Shown: piece after piece, positions 23,032 to 32,903 of the stretch
Position numbering within the stretch: position 1 is the stretch's first letter
Layout: each line of letters opens with the position of its first letter
NCBI GenBank assembly: GCA_905221605.1
Contig: CAJNDS010000657.1
Location: 858,606-922,605 of the forward strand
Source: Symbiodinium natans
Lineage: Eukaryota; Sar; Dinophyceae; Suessiales; Symbiodiniaceae
DNA: 64,000 bases
Direction: 5' to 3'
The notes under the pieces: model-generated
Databases searched by the model: none
Told to the model about the DNA's origin: nothing
Seen by the model: only the letters and a program-made list of their open reading frames with translations
Position numbers and translations under genes: made by a program

Positions 23032-23572
23032 TTATCTAAGTTCTAAAGATATGTGTTAGTCCAAACATCAAAAGTAGGACGACGGCAGAACGACGGAGGG
23101 ACGACGGTGGGACGACGGAGGGACGATGGTGGGACGACGGAGGGACGACGGCAAGACGACGGAGGGACGACGGCAGGATGACGGGGGGACGACGGCAAGA
23201 CGACGGCAAGACGACGGAGGGACGACGGGGGGACGACTGGGGGACGACGGCTGTCGCGCCGTCGTCGCGTCGTCGTCGCGCCGTCGTCGCGCCGAGGCCT
23301 AGTTTAAGCCCAAACTAGGCCTTATGACGGCGGGACGACGGCGGGACGACAACGACGCGACGACGGCGCGACAGTCGTCGTCCCCCCCGTCGTCACCCCG
23401 TCGTCGCGCCATCGCACCCTGTCGTCGCGCCGTCGTCACCCCGTCGCCGCGCCGTCGTCACCCCCGTCGTCGCGCCGTCGTCACCCCATCGTCGCCCCGT
23501 CAAAGCCCTGACGTCTAGACCCCTCTAGCTGGACTAGAAACCGTACCCCACATATCTCTAGAACTTAGATAA
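23032..23572. mobile_element. 541-bp foldback/MITE-like transposon with 8-bp target duplication
   Basis: The termini form a 24-bp inverted repeat beginning TTATCTAAGTTCTA with one mismatch (23032-23055 against 23549-23572). Identical GATATGGG octamers flank it at 23024-23031 and 23573-23580. Inside, GGGACGACGG units on the left mirror CCGTCGTC units on the right, and GCTGTCGCGCCGTCGTCGCG at about 23251 mirrors about 23345-23372. The centre is a perfect 11-bp palindrome (23295-23305 and 23312-23322) around a 6-nt loop. The whole element can therefore fold on itself. There is no transposase. An 8-bp duplication fits hAT or P-like transposases, but the ends do not match a subfamily I know. Confidence 0.88.
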
Positions 23573-23810
23573 GATATGGGCGTTTCATGTTAGATCCTGA
23601 CGTCTGTAATATGGGTTTAGGCTCGGCTATGTGTATGCATGTTTGGGGTTGAGGGCTGCAAGGGACAGTCAGCCATAAGCCTGTTCGGTAGGGGGCTTGC
23701 CCAATCCTAACACCTGAGATATGAAGAACTCTGTACACTAACCCTCAAGGTCTTAAGCTGGACCCCTAAGCCGTAAGCCCCAAATTCGAAGCTTCCCGCA
23801 GCAGAGGCCG

Positions 23811-26560
23811 AGTTCCGCCGCAGGCCACATCTACGAGAGACACCATGTTTACTTTGGTTCAAGGGTTCAGCTCCTGATGTTTCCTTTTTTCCGTGCTTTG
23901 CGACTGGCAACATCGTAAAGATAAGAGCCCTGTGGGGTGACCGTCTGGAGTATGGGAGGATCCCATCATCTTGCACCGCGAGCCTTCTTCATCCTGCCGC
24001 CCACCCACTCAAATTCCTTTTTACCACGAGGTCTTGTTTGCCAACGGCTGGAAAGCCTGCTCGAGCATCGGCTCTCAGTCTCATGCTCCATGGCTGCAGG
24101 CACCTGCGACCGCCCCAGCTGAGGCACCCTGCATGGTTCAGGGCTTCGCTTGCAGGGTTTAAAGGCTGAGAGGGCTCAGGCCGCTAGGTGCGGGTTTTGC
24201 GCATCAGGGCTTGGGGTTCAAGGATTAGGATTCTAGAGCAATCCCAAATCGGGTGGAGGTGCCCTCTCATGAGTGCTGGCCTTGCAGCAGTGAGGGCTTA
24301 CCGTACTTGAGCCCTGAAAGCGACCCATTCCACCTCTTCTGGCCCAGACCCCTTTGATGTGGAATGGATGACAATAGGGCAATAGTTGAGTCCCAACTTC
24401 ATTCGGTTTGTTTAATTATCATACAAGAAGGACATTGGCCCTAACATAGCTCTGTCAGTTGCAGGGATTCTTCAGGGGACTCTCGTATTTTGCATGATGG
24501 CTCCTCCCACCCTTGGCAGCCCGCGCAGCTTCACAAGCTGGGAAGTAGTTTCTTTCTCGTGCTATTTGATAATTTTGATATTTGTGTGCAGGAGTATCCG
24601 GGAATGATGGGTGGACTCGGGCAGCCTGTATGTTGGCGCAGATATGCGGCTGGCTGCAAATTTTGCTTCCGCACTTCGATTTTCAGGCCCCAAGTCAGCC
24701 CTGCCCCCCCTTTCCCCCCCCCCCAACCCCCCCCACCTCCACTCCTCCCCCGTCTTAGAAGCTGGCAGGACCTTTCTGCTTTCGGGAACTTGAAGACCCT
24801 GCTCACTTCTGGCCGGAACTACAAGGATCGCGACCTCAAGTATGTTCTCTTTCTTATCATGTGTTGATCCAGTTCGAGGGGGGAAAGAAGCTTGGGGGGC
24901 TCCCCGGAATCAGTCAGGAGTCTCACTGCAAAGAAGTTTGCCTGTAGGCACCGTTACTAGTAAGTGTCAAGTCTGTTGATTGTTTCAGAATCGACAATTG
25001 TCTCAGACGATAAAGTGGGGGCGTGGTTTGGTTTCTCAACTTTCTCCACCCTCCAAGACGCACATTTAAGCCGCGCCGTGCACTGTGCACAGTGTGCGCC
25101 GCGCCATAGACCTAGCACCTTGCGCCCTTAATTCAAGGTCAGTTCACTTAAGTTCAGTTAGATGAGTTAAAGCGCTACGGTCTAGTTCCCCAAAGAGGGC
25201 GTCCTCTGCCTGCCTTCAACATAATGGAAGCCATTCTTAAAACACACTTTTGCCTCATATCCTGCAAAAAATCATTGTTAACACCCACAGTTTTGGTGTC
25301 ACCTCAACATTTAAGCCATGCCCGGCTGAGGTCTCACCTTCCGGAATGCCAGGCAGCTGCTTCCCATGAGCCGCGACTGCCCCTGCGCGGTCAGAGCTGA
25401 GAACGTTGGAAAAGCAGAAAGCTGAAGCTTGCGGTTTTTCATCGGCGGTATGAGTCTCCTGTCTCAATGGCTTAGGGCCCTAAGCCGACGGATCATTGTT
25501 GCGGTTTCGGTATGGACCACAAAATCCGGAACAGCGTGTCGGGTGTTTGTAGGCCTTTGGGCCACCGGATTTGAACTTTCAACCCATCAGTGCCCAACCC
25601 CCGAGAGTATCCCCGGAGCATCCTCGGCGTGCAGAACCGTTGAGTCTTCCCGGTTCCCCAGCCCCTGAAGCTGCGACCCTGCAGCCTGCAACATCATGAG
25701 CCTTTAACGTGTTGATGCGTCGTTCCGGTCTTTGCGTTGGATAAAGGTGGGCCTCAGAAATTACGACTGAAAGATCCGGTCGTTCAAAGCCCGACCGACC
25801 CCTTAACAATGCAGGGAGACCTGTGTGCCAATCTTCAGCTTCCATACCACATTGATATGCTGCCCATAAACTGATTGCAACTTCTGAACCTCCCGTGTGC
25901 CAGGCGAGCAGGCTCAAATCAGGCCGCGTGCTTGAGCTTTGGCGCTAAGCTGCATTGCTGCAAGCAAATTGGAGTACTAGAAGGAGATGGGGCCAGACAT
26001 CAACACAGATCCTGCTGTATCAAGAAATCACCATCCCGCAGGTTGCATGCGTGCGTTTTTCGAAAAGGCACAGCCTTCGGTCCCATGCCACCCACACAGC
26101 AGCTGCCGAATTTTGCCATGTCGCAATCTGCCACCGGCGCCGAAACTGCAGGCGGCAACCTAACATGTTTGTGTGCAAGGCGTACGTGTATCAATGCAGA
26201 TGAGGCTTTGTCGAAAGGAAAATGGGAATCATCATTAAGCCGTAAGCTTGAGACCGCGTGAACCTGGCAGCTCAGCAACCACTTCGCTGTTGCGAGCCAA
26301 CATCCCTGTTCAAGATCGGGTGGGACGGACTTTTGTGAATACGAGGTTCAGGATTTGGGATTCTAGGGTCCTCAACATGTCGGTTCGTGAGGCATATCCG
26401 CTACTGGACGCAAGAGGATTCTGGTCGTAGTCTTCAGCCAAAGCCTTTTCAGTCTTTTTGCGTGTGCACTGAGGGGAACCCCAGCCCGCGCTTCCCCCAA
26501 TCCCCCCGAACCCCCAAGCCGCAGACCCTTGACCCTATAAACCTAAACCCTAGACATCCC
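23811..26560. other. No gene confidently recognised
   Basis: Two short stretches look faintly exon-like in one plus frame: 24592-24640 (EYPGMMGGLGQPV) and 24765-24840 (DLSAFGNLKTLLTSGRNYKD), separated by a poly-C/T-rich tract with an AG that could be an intron. Another is about 24030-24100. I know no homologue and do not call a gene. Confidence 0.4.
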
Positions 26561-26600
26561 TAAGCCCAAGCCCTAAACCCTAAACCCTGAACCCTAAAAC
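26561..26600 (-). repeat. Telomere-like CCCTAAA tract, short
   Basis: About four CCCTAAA-like units, partly degenerate, follow related words from 26530 onward. Confidence 0.7.
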
Positions 26601-26983
26601 TCGTGAAAACCCTTCCGAAGCCTGGTTCATGTGGTCCCTCCAGGAGGAGCTGTGACGGGAGCGCCAGGCGCGCCTTTGAACTTGCCTGGTTTTTGAATCG
26701 GAGGGGTTGGGAGAGCGGGTGATGCGAGCTTTTTGGGTTTTGTGCCGCCCTCATACGCAGTGGTAGGCTCCTCAAAAGTAGTGGATGGTCTTTTCGTTCC
26801 CAGATTTGTTTTCTTACATCTACCACACGTGACAGACGCCTACATTCCCCCAACATTTTGAAGCGGCCCCCTTCAAACCAGCAATCCATCAAGAGGCGGA
26901 CGCCAGTTGTGAGAGCTTGAGCCTGGGCGGAAGGTGGAGGTGCTTGGGGTCTCTTGCGCGGTTTCGGGTGTTTAGGGTCGTGG

Positions 26984-27014
26984 GTTTAGGGTTTAGGGTT
27001 TAGGGTTTAGGGTC
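26984..27014 (+). repeat. Telomere-like TTTAGGG tract, short
   Basis: Four consecutive TTTAGGG units, with the flanking word GGGTCGTGGG on both sides, which is itself a small duplication. Confidence 0.75.
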
Positions 27015-28130
27015 GTGGGTCTTAGAGTGCTCTGATTCTGATCATTGTTGTCGCATTGTGCACGTTCGGGGTCCTCGATCATCCTTCCAGCTCCCTCCAG
27101 TTGTGATCTTTCTCATTGGAGACTCCGAAGCTGGACTCATGCATCACCAAGCCACTGAGGAACACCGAGCTTCTTAGCTTGAAGCGAGACTTCCCGTGCG
27201 GTGCAAGATCTAGAAGCTCAGCTGCTGGACAGCAACAGGATGCGGGGTCTCCGTTCAAGGGTTGAAGATCCAGGTTTAAAGAGCCCAAAAAGGGTGTTGG
27301 GGTGTTGTTGACATGATGGTTGCCCTGCCTGCCCATTTAGCGGGTATTGGCTCCATACCAGGACCGTCCCACGTTCAGAGCCGCTCTTAACACGTTTGGG
27401 CGCTCAGGGTCCAGGGGAAGGAAGCTTCTCTCCATGCAGCCTGTGTCGTGTTGCGTTAGAAACGGTGTGCCATATTTCTGGCCCATGTCCAACTGTAATC
27501 GCTGGCGCGCGTCGCCTCGCCAGCCAGGCTGGTCCAACCCGGGGTGTAGCGCGCACAACGGTTCTAGAAGGGGTCCCAGAAAAAAGTCCCAGCGAGGGCT
27601 GCCAACAGGGGCAGTCCAGCCTCTGCTTGGGCAGGTCCCAGAAGGCGGGGGAAGAACAGCAATTTTTCAGAACGTTTCTCATTCAGGGGAAGGGTTGGGA
27701 AAGGGAAGGAGACCAGATCTCGGGCTGTTCTAGAGTAGCCCTCGATTTGTGCCAGGATAGTACCGGAACAGTAGGCGTGACAAGGGAAGAAACGCCGTGC
27801 AAGCGTAGAAAGAGTCAATTGCCTCAAGGTGTATATATGGATTTTCATCAAGGCTTTACAGTGCCAAGTAGGTTTGTACGGAAGGCGATCACTGCGACTT
27901 GTATCATTGCCTGGATCGGCTGTCGGAGTTGTGGGGTCGTACAGTCCCGCTGACTACACATGTTGCAAGTGCCCGGGACAGTACATCGACTTTGACACTG
28001 GTAGGGGTACGGCCTGGCAGAAGCCAGTTGGGCTTTGCCTACGCGATGACGAGCTATTTGAGGCCAAAAAGTGGCTGATGAGCCAAGTCTGATGGCGATC
28101 CCCAGGTTCAGTTGGAGGGTTTTGGGGTGA
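27015..28130. other. No gene confidently recognised
   Basis: The region holds one copy of a dispersed repeat (27490-27572, listed). The stretch 27945-28090, in the frame reading CCKCPGQYIDFDTG, looks exon-like but has no family match. Confidence 0.4.
27490..27572. repeat. Dispersed repeat, copy 1
   Basis: The core CAGCCAGGCTGGTCCAA, with GCGCGCGTCGCCTCGC upstream and CGCACAACGGTTCTAGAA downstream, is closely related to 33918-33999. It may be part of a retroelement; too little is present to classify it. Confidence 0.6.
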
Positions 28131-28334
28131 GTGAAGCATCTGCCGCCCAGGCAACGTGCTCTGCAAGAAGAGCTGGAGCAAGAGCGCGAGGCCTGCAGCG
28201 GCGCTCGCTGCAGTATCGAGAAGTTGCAAAGCAAGCTGCTTGCCTGCACCGGCCCCAACATTTCCCGACTGTGTGTGAAGGACGCTGGCCACAAATACTA
28301 TATGTATTATTCGGCCGCGCCAGCCGAGAAGTAG
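28131..28334 (+). CDS. Candidate terminal exon, coiled-coil, unidentified
   Basis: The plus frame over this stretch reads a charged heptad-like segment (ALQEELEQEREACSGA, then IEKLQSKLLAC) and then CVKDAGHKYYMYYSAAPAEK before a stop at 28332-28334. Composition and high GC resemble real exons at 46-50 kb. No acceptor is certain and upstream exons are not identified; 27945-28090 may be one. I do not know the function. Confidence 0.3.
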   Translation: MKHLPPRQRALQEELEQEREACSGARCSIEKLQSKLLACTGPNISRLCVKDAGHKYYMYYSAAPAEK

Positions 28335-28785
28335 TACCGAGAAGTAGAGCAATGTCCCGAAGAGGTTGCGTTTGGTGACGGATTCGGGCTGGTTTAGTGG
28401 TGCCCAGTCTAATGGATTAGTGGAGCAGAAATTGTTTAATGGTTTAGTTGGCTAGGGGTTGTAGGGTTGCGGACAGGTTGCCATCCTTATACAGCAACCG
28501 CACTCAACACAACCCTAAACCGCTACATCCTTCAACCGTGCACCAAAACCTTCACCTTCGAATCTCCACCACATGACACCCCAACCAAACTCCTTTCAAA
28601 CCCCCAATTGTGCTTTTTTGGGACTTAGTTTGGGTAGTCAGGGTTGAAGGTGAGTATAAGAATGACGGCAGGTGCAGCAGAGCCGTTTAAGCCAGACCCT
28701 GGGAGGATCACAAACATGGATCTTCTTCGAAGACTTAAGGTTTCTTATGAATTACTTCAGAGTTTCAATAGCTGCATTTGTATGG

Positions 28786-28981
28786 GCACCAGGCATCGGA
28801 TGCCAGCAGCCAGCACGAGGCCAGCCCGATGTTGCTCCTGGTCGCGTTCGTGTGAGTCCTTTTCCAGGGCAAGCAGCCATCGGCCGACAACGTGACGGGC
28901 TATGCCTACATGGGCGAGACCATCGACGGCACGACCTCGGACCAGCCCATGTGCTTCCGCGGCAGCCCTAAGAACGGCTAG
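28786..28981 (+). pseudogene. 3' half of a decayed array copy
   Basis: Homology to the small thylakoid gene starts at CACCAGGCATCGGATGCCA and runs to its stop TAG and the GCACAGACAGGTGATACCAGG 3' flank. The signal and transit region is absent. The span region has lost about 10 net bases, removing the frame, and there are several substitutions (for example TATGCCTACATGGGCGAG). It occupies the unit position immediately before copy D, so it is the disabled first member of the right-hand block. Confidence 0.9.
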
Positions 28982-29214
28982 GCACAGACAGGTGATACCA
29001 GGCATATGTTTCTTTCCTGACGGCAGAAAACTGCTTCGGGAAAAGATGAGCGTGAACAAGGGTTTCTCTCAGGAGGCCGATGTACTTAGACTCAGCATAA
29101 ACTGCAGATGAAGAGCACGCACCGAATGTATTGCTGTCTGTGAGTATTGTGAGTGTTAGCTGCTTGCAGAGGTTTTTTTAGGCTCGAGGAGGGCCCGCTT
29201 CTCAGGTTGCCGCC

Positions 29215-29586
29215 ATGGCGCGCTCCACGGCACTGCTGAAGGCGGCAGTGGTGGCCTGCGCGCTGCTGGCCTTGAACCAGGCCTTCGTGGCGCCGGGTTC
29301 TAGCCCGAAGCTGCGAGGTCAGGAGGCAGCGGTGGCCGGTGCCGTGCTGGCCGGACTCCCGGCCACGCCTGCCCTGGCAACGGACCAGGCATCGGATGCC
29401 ATCAGCCAGCAAGAGGCCATCCTGATCTTTCTCCCGATCTTGTTCGTGTGGGTGCTGTTCTTGGACTGGGAGGGCAAGCAGCCATCGGCCGACGACGTGA
29501 CGGGCTATGGCTACATGGGCAAGACTATCGACGGCACGACCCCGGACCAGCCCACGTACTTCCGCCGCAGCCCTGAGAACGGATAG
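29215..29586 (+). CDS. Small thylakoid protein, array copy D
   Basis: This is an intact 123-residue copy. It carries PGSS after the FVAP motif and LPATPALA at the presumed lumenal cleavage site (copies A and B have PGAS and LPAAPALA); the mature protein is unchanged. The acceptor CAG at 29167-29169 is followed by TTTTTTTAGGCTCGAGGAG. The 3' flank is shortened, lacking the GATACCAGG stretch, and has a 6-bp hairpin with AGGTTC and GAACCT arms at 29604-29624. Confidence 0.9.
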   Translation: MARSTALLKAAVVACALLALNQAFVAPGSSPKLRGQEAAVAGAVLAGLPATPALATDQASDAISQQEAILIFLPILFVWVLFLDWEGKQPSADDVTGYGYMGKTIDGTTPDQPTYFRRSPENG

Positions 29587-29781
29587 GCGCAGACAGGTGA
29601 GGGAGGTTCCTGAAGACAGAACCTGCTTCGGGAAAAGACATAGCCAGGTGACGCTTGTTTTTTTGTTGTTTCTTTGAGTTTTCACAAGGGGTCGATGTAG
29701 TTGATGTCAAACATTCGTCATATGATTTCATATGCAGCTGAAGAGCAGGTTGTCCGTGTCCATTGCGATTGTTATCTGCTT

Positions 29782-29802
29782 GCGGAGACTTTTTGGCTTG
29801 AG
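29782..29802 (+). promoter_or_regulatory. Spliced-leader-like relict before copy E
   Basis: Aligned without gaps to the known 21-nt dinoflagellate spliced leader, this stretch matches at 15 of 21 positions, best at the 3' end (CTTTTTGGCTTGAG here, CATTTTGGCTCAAG in the leader). Corresponding stretches before the other copies read TTTTTTGGGCTCGAG. This is what a gene re-inserted from a trans-spliced mRNA would retain. Confidence 0.5.
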
Positions 29803-29827
29803 GAGGGCCGCTTCTCAGGTTGCCGCC

Positions 29828-30199
29828 ATGGCGCGCTCCACGGCACTGCTGAAGGCGGCAGTGGTGGCCTGCGCGCTGCTGGCCTTGAACCAGGCCTTCG
29901 TGGCGCCGGGTTCTAGCCCGAAGCTGCGAGGTCAGGAGGCAGCGGTTGCTGGTGCCGTGCTGGCCGGACTCCCGGCCACGCCTGCCCTGGCAACGGACCA
30001 GGCATCGGATGCCATCAGCCAGCAGGAGGCCATCCTGATCTTCCTCCCGATCTTGTTCGTGTGGGTGCTGTTCTTGGACTGGGAGGGCAAGCAGCCATCG
30101 GCCGATGACGTGACGGGCTATGGCTACATGGGCAAGACCATCGACGGCACGACCCCGGACCAGCCCACGTACTTCCGCCGCAGCCCTGAGAACGGATAG
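29828..30199 (+). CDS. Small thylakoid protein, array copy E
   Basis: This intact 123-residue copy has the same protein as copy D (PGSS, LPAT). Its presumed acceptor region reads TTGCGGAG where others have TTGCAGAG, so the AG used may be 29786-29787. Start-to-start distance from copy D is 613 bp. It is followed by the best-paired 3' hairpin of the array (30232-30256). Confidence 0.9.
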   Translation: MARSTALLKAAVVACALLALNQAFVAPGSSPKLRGQEAAVAGAVLAGLPATPALATDQASDAISQQEAILIFLPILFVWVLFLDWEGKQPSADDVTGYGYMGKTIDGTTPDQPTYFRRSPENG

Positions 30200-30231
30200 G
30201 CGCAGACAGGTGCCGGGCACACATTTGCCAG

Positions 30232-30256
30232 GCAGGTTCCTGACGATGGAACCTGC
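30232..30256 (+). other. 3'-flank stem-loop of copy E
   Basis: Arms GCAGGTTCC (30232-30240) and GGAACCTGC (30248-30256) pair perfectly around a TGACGAT loop. Equivalent but shorter pairings lie about 35-55 nt after the stop in copies A, D and G, and a rebuilt one follows copy I. It may be a 3'-UTR processing or stability element; it is not followed by a T-run. Confidence 0.6.
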
Positions 30257-30435
30257 TTCGGGAAAAGACACCGCAAGGCGCTACTTTCCTTCAAGTTTTC
30301 GACAGGAAGTTCATGAATTCGGAGTCAAACTGTTCACACACGCACCGAAGGTATTGCTGTCTCTGAGTATTGTGTGTGTTTGTTGTTTGCAGAGGTTTTT
30401 TGGGCTCGAGGAGGGCCGCTTCTCAGGTTGCCGCC

Positions 30436-30807
30436 ATGGCGCGCTCCACGGCGCTGCTGAAGGCGGCAGTGGTGGCCTGCGCGCTGCTGGCCTTGAACCA
30501 GGCCTTCGTGGCTCCCGGTTCTAGCCCGAAGCTGCGAGGTCAGGAGGCAGCGGTGGCCGGTGCCGTGCTGGCCGGACTCCCGGCCGCGCCTGCCCTGGCA
30601 ACGGACCAGGCATCGGATGCCATCAGTCAGCAGGAGGCCATCCTGATCTTCCTCCCGATCTTGTTCGTGTGGGTGCTGTTCTTGGACTGGGAGGGCAAGC
30701 AGCCATCCGCTGACGACGTGACGGGCTATGGCTACATGGGCAAGACCATCGACGGCACGACCCCGGACCAGCCCACGTACTTCCGCCGCAGCCCTGAGAA
30801 CGGATAG
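30436..30807 (+). CDS. Small thylakoid protein, array copy F
   Basis: This intact 123-residue copy has PGSS with LPAAPALA, unlike its neighbours D, E and G (LPAT). Silent markers GTGGCTCCCGGT and CCATCCGCTGACGAC are shared with distant copy J rather than with adjacent copies, which points to gene conversion between non-neighbours. Its acceptor is CAG at 30389-30391. Confidence 0.9.
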   Translation: MARSTALLKAAVVACALLALNQAFVAPGSSPKLRGQEAAVAGAVLAGLPAAPALATDQASDAISQQEAILIFLPILFVWVLFLDWEGKQPSADDVTGYGYMGKTIDGTTPDQPTYFRRSPENG

Positions 30808-30974
30808 GCGCAGACAGGTGATGCCAGGCGCGCGTTTTCCAGAGAGGTTCCTGACAAGAAGCCTCTTCAGGATTTCATGGCCATGAGTCACTTGAATCTT
30901 GCGGTGAGTTGTGCAAAGAGGTTGCATAGAACTGAGAACTGGTCGAATCGCGCAGGAATCTCTTTGTCAAGTTG

Positions 30975-31131
30975 CTCACAGGAAGTCGATGTAGTTGATC
31001 TCAAACATGTCGCACATCTACTGCAGCTAAAGACCACGCACGGAATGTATTGCTGTCTGTGAGTACTGTGAGTGTTTATTGCTTGCAGAGGTTTTTTGGG
31101 CTCGAGGAGGGCCGCTTCTTAGGTTGCCGCC
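30975..31131 (+). promoter_or_regulatory. Conserved intergenic block, trans-splice acceptor and leader (copy G)
   Basis: The block, repeated before most copies, reads CTCACAGGAAGTCGATGTAG, then a CTGCAGCTAAAGACCACGCA word, a GT-rich tract TGTGAGTGTTTATTGCTTGCAG (acceptor CAG at 31086-31088) and the leader GGGCTCGAGGAGGGCCGC up to GCCGCC before the ATG. The GATGTAGTTG word sits about 85-100 bp before the acceptor in several spacers (18579, 29694, 30988, 31674, 32344). It may hold the promoter or branch site; its role is not shown. Confidence 0.5.
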
Positions 31132-31503
31132 ATGGCGCGCTCCACGGCGCTGCTGAAGGCGGCAGTGGTGGCCTGCGCGCTGCTGGCCTTGAACCAGGCT
31201 TTCGTGGCGCCGGGTTCTAGCCCGAAGCTGCGAGGTCAGGAGGCAGCGGTGGCCGGTGCCGTGCTGGCCGGACTCCCGGCCACGCCTGCCCTGGCAACGG
31301 ACCAGGCATCGGATGCCATCAGCCAGCAGGAGGCCATCCTGATCTTCCTCCCGATCTTGTTCGTGTGGGTGCTGTTCTTGGACTGGGAGGGCAAGCAGCC
31401 ATCGGCCGATGACGTGACAGGCTATGGCTACATGGGCAAGACCATCGACGGCACGACCCCGGACCAGCCCACGTACTTCCGCCGCAGCCCTGAGAACGGC
31501 TAA
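31132..31503 (+). CDS. Small thylakoid protein, array copy G
   Basis: This intact 123-residue copy has PGSS with LPATPALA. Its stop is TAA (AACGGCTAA) where the others use TAG, and the GCGCAGACAGG 3' flank is lost, replaced by GCTAGGCAAGTG. A weak AGGTT/AACCT hairpin remains at about 31524-31543. Confidence 0.9.
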   Translation: MARSTALLKAAVVACALLALNQAFVAPGSSPKLRGQEAAVAGAVLAGLPATPALATDQASDAISQQEAILIFLPILFVWVLFLDWEGKQPSADDVTGYGYMGKTIDGTTPDQPTYFRRSPENG

Positions 31504-31817
31504 GCTAGGCAAGTGTTTCCAGGGAGGTTCCTAACAAGAAACCTTCAGGAGTTACATCACTACGAGTCACGGACACTTGATTCTTGCTGGTGAGTTGTGC
31601 CAAAGAGGTTGCAGAGAAGTGAGAACAGTTTGAATCGCGAAGGAATCTCTTCATTAACTTGCTCACAGGAAGTCGATGTAGTTGATCTCAAACATGTCGC
31701 GCATCTACTGCAGCTAAAGACCACGCACGGAATGTATTGCTGTCTGTGAGTATGTGAGTGTTTGTTGCTTGCAGAGGTTTTTTGGGCTCGAGGAGGGCCG
31801 CTTCTCAGGTTGCCGCC

Positions 31818-32189
31818 ATGGCGCGCTCCACGGCGCTGCTGAAGGCGGCAGTGGTGGCCTGCGCGCTGCTGGCCTTGAACCAGGCCTTCGTGGCGCCGGG
31901 TTCTAGCCCGAAGCTGCGAGGTCAGGAGGCAGCGGTGGCCGGTGCCGTGCTGGCCGGACTCCCGGCCGCGCCTGCCCTGGCAACGGACCAGGCATCGGAT
32001 GCCATCAGCCAGCAGGAGGCCATCCTGATCTTCCTCCCGATCTTGTTCGTGTGGGTGCTGTTCTTGGACTGGGAGGGCAAGCAGCCATCGGCCGATGACG
32101 TGACGGGCTATGGCTACATGGGCAAGACCATCGATGGCACGACCCCGGACCAGCCCACGTACTTCCGCCGCAGCCCTGAGAACGGATAG
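31818..32189 (+). CDS. Small thylakoid protein, array copy H
   Basis: This intact 123-residue copy has PGSS with LPAAPALA, as in F. It lies 686 bp after G, and the G-H spacer (31504-31817) closely resembles the F-G spacer, so F-G and G-H arose from the same duplication unit. The acceptor is CAG at 31772-31774. Confidence 0.9.
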   Translation: MARSTALLKAAVVACALLALNQAFVAPGSSPKLRGQEAAVAGAVLAGLPAAPALATDQASDAISQQEAILIFLPILFVWVLFLDWEGKQPSADDVTGYGYMGKTIDGTTPDQPTYFRRSPENG

Positions 32190-32488
32190 GTGCAGACAGG
32201 TGATGCCGGGCACACGTTTGCAAGGGAGGTTCCTGACAAGAAGCCTCTTGGAATTGCATCGCCACGAGTCGCTTGATTCTTGCTGTGAGTTGCGAGAAAA
32301 GGATCACGAAGGGGTCTCTTTATCAAGTTGCTTACAGGAAGTCTGATGTAGTTGGAGTCCAACATGTCGCACATCTACTGCAGCTAAAAACCACGCACAG
32401 AATGTAGTGCTGTCTGTGAGTATTGTGAGTGTCTGCTGCTTGCAGAAGTTTTTTGGGCTTGAGGAGGGCCTCTTCTCAGGTTGCCGCC

Positions 32489-32860
32489 ATGGCGCGCTCC
32501 ACGGCGCTGCTGAAGGCGGCAGTGGTGGCCTGCGCGCTGCTGGCCTTGAACCAGGCTTTCGTGGCGCCGGGTTCTAGCCCGAAGCTGCGAGGTCAGGAGG
32601 CAGCGGTGGCCGGTGCCGTGCTGGCCGGACTCCCGGCCACGCCTGCCCTGGCAACGGACCAGGCATCGGATGCCATCAGCCAGCAGGAGGCCATCCTGAT
32701 CTTCCTCCCGATCTTGTTCGTGTGGGTGCTGTTCTTGGACTGGGAGGGCAAGCAGCCATCCGCTGACGACGTGACGGGCTATGGCTACATGGGCAAGACC
32801 ATCGACGGCACGACCCCGGACCAGCCCACGTACTTCCGCCGCAGCCCTGAGAACGGATAG
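32489..32860 (+). CDS. Small thylakoid protein, array copy I
   Basis: This intact 123-residue copy has PGSS with LPATPALA and carries the CCATCCGCTGACGAC silent marker seen in F and J. The acceptor is CAG at 32443-32445, followed by AAGTTTTTTGGGCTTGAGGAG. Its 3' flank diverges right after the stop and marks the end of the regular spacing. Confidence 0.9.
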   Translation: MARSTALLKAAVVACALLALNQAFVAPGSSPKLRGQEAAVAGAVLAGLPATPALATDQASDAISQQEAILIFLPILFVWVLFLDWEGKQPSADDVTGYGYMGKTIDGTTPDQPTYFRRSPENG

Positions 32861-32903
32861 GCCCTAGGCACAGAGGACTTTGACACCAGTCATCGCACGT
32901 TCT

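Larger units (their letters stand above)
22215..23810. repeat. Set of ~0.2-0.5 kb direct duplications
   Basis: The segment containing TTTCATGTTAGATCCTGACG through CACCTGAGATATGAAGAACTC occurs at about 22586-22735 and again at about 23585-23730. The segment with CCGTAAGCCCT and CCTCCGAT occurs near 22270 and 22776. GGGAGAGATGCAAGGGTTT occurs near 22238 and 22860. The units are direct repeats, and the transposon at 23032 lies inside one of them. Confidence 0.85.
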
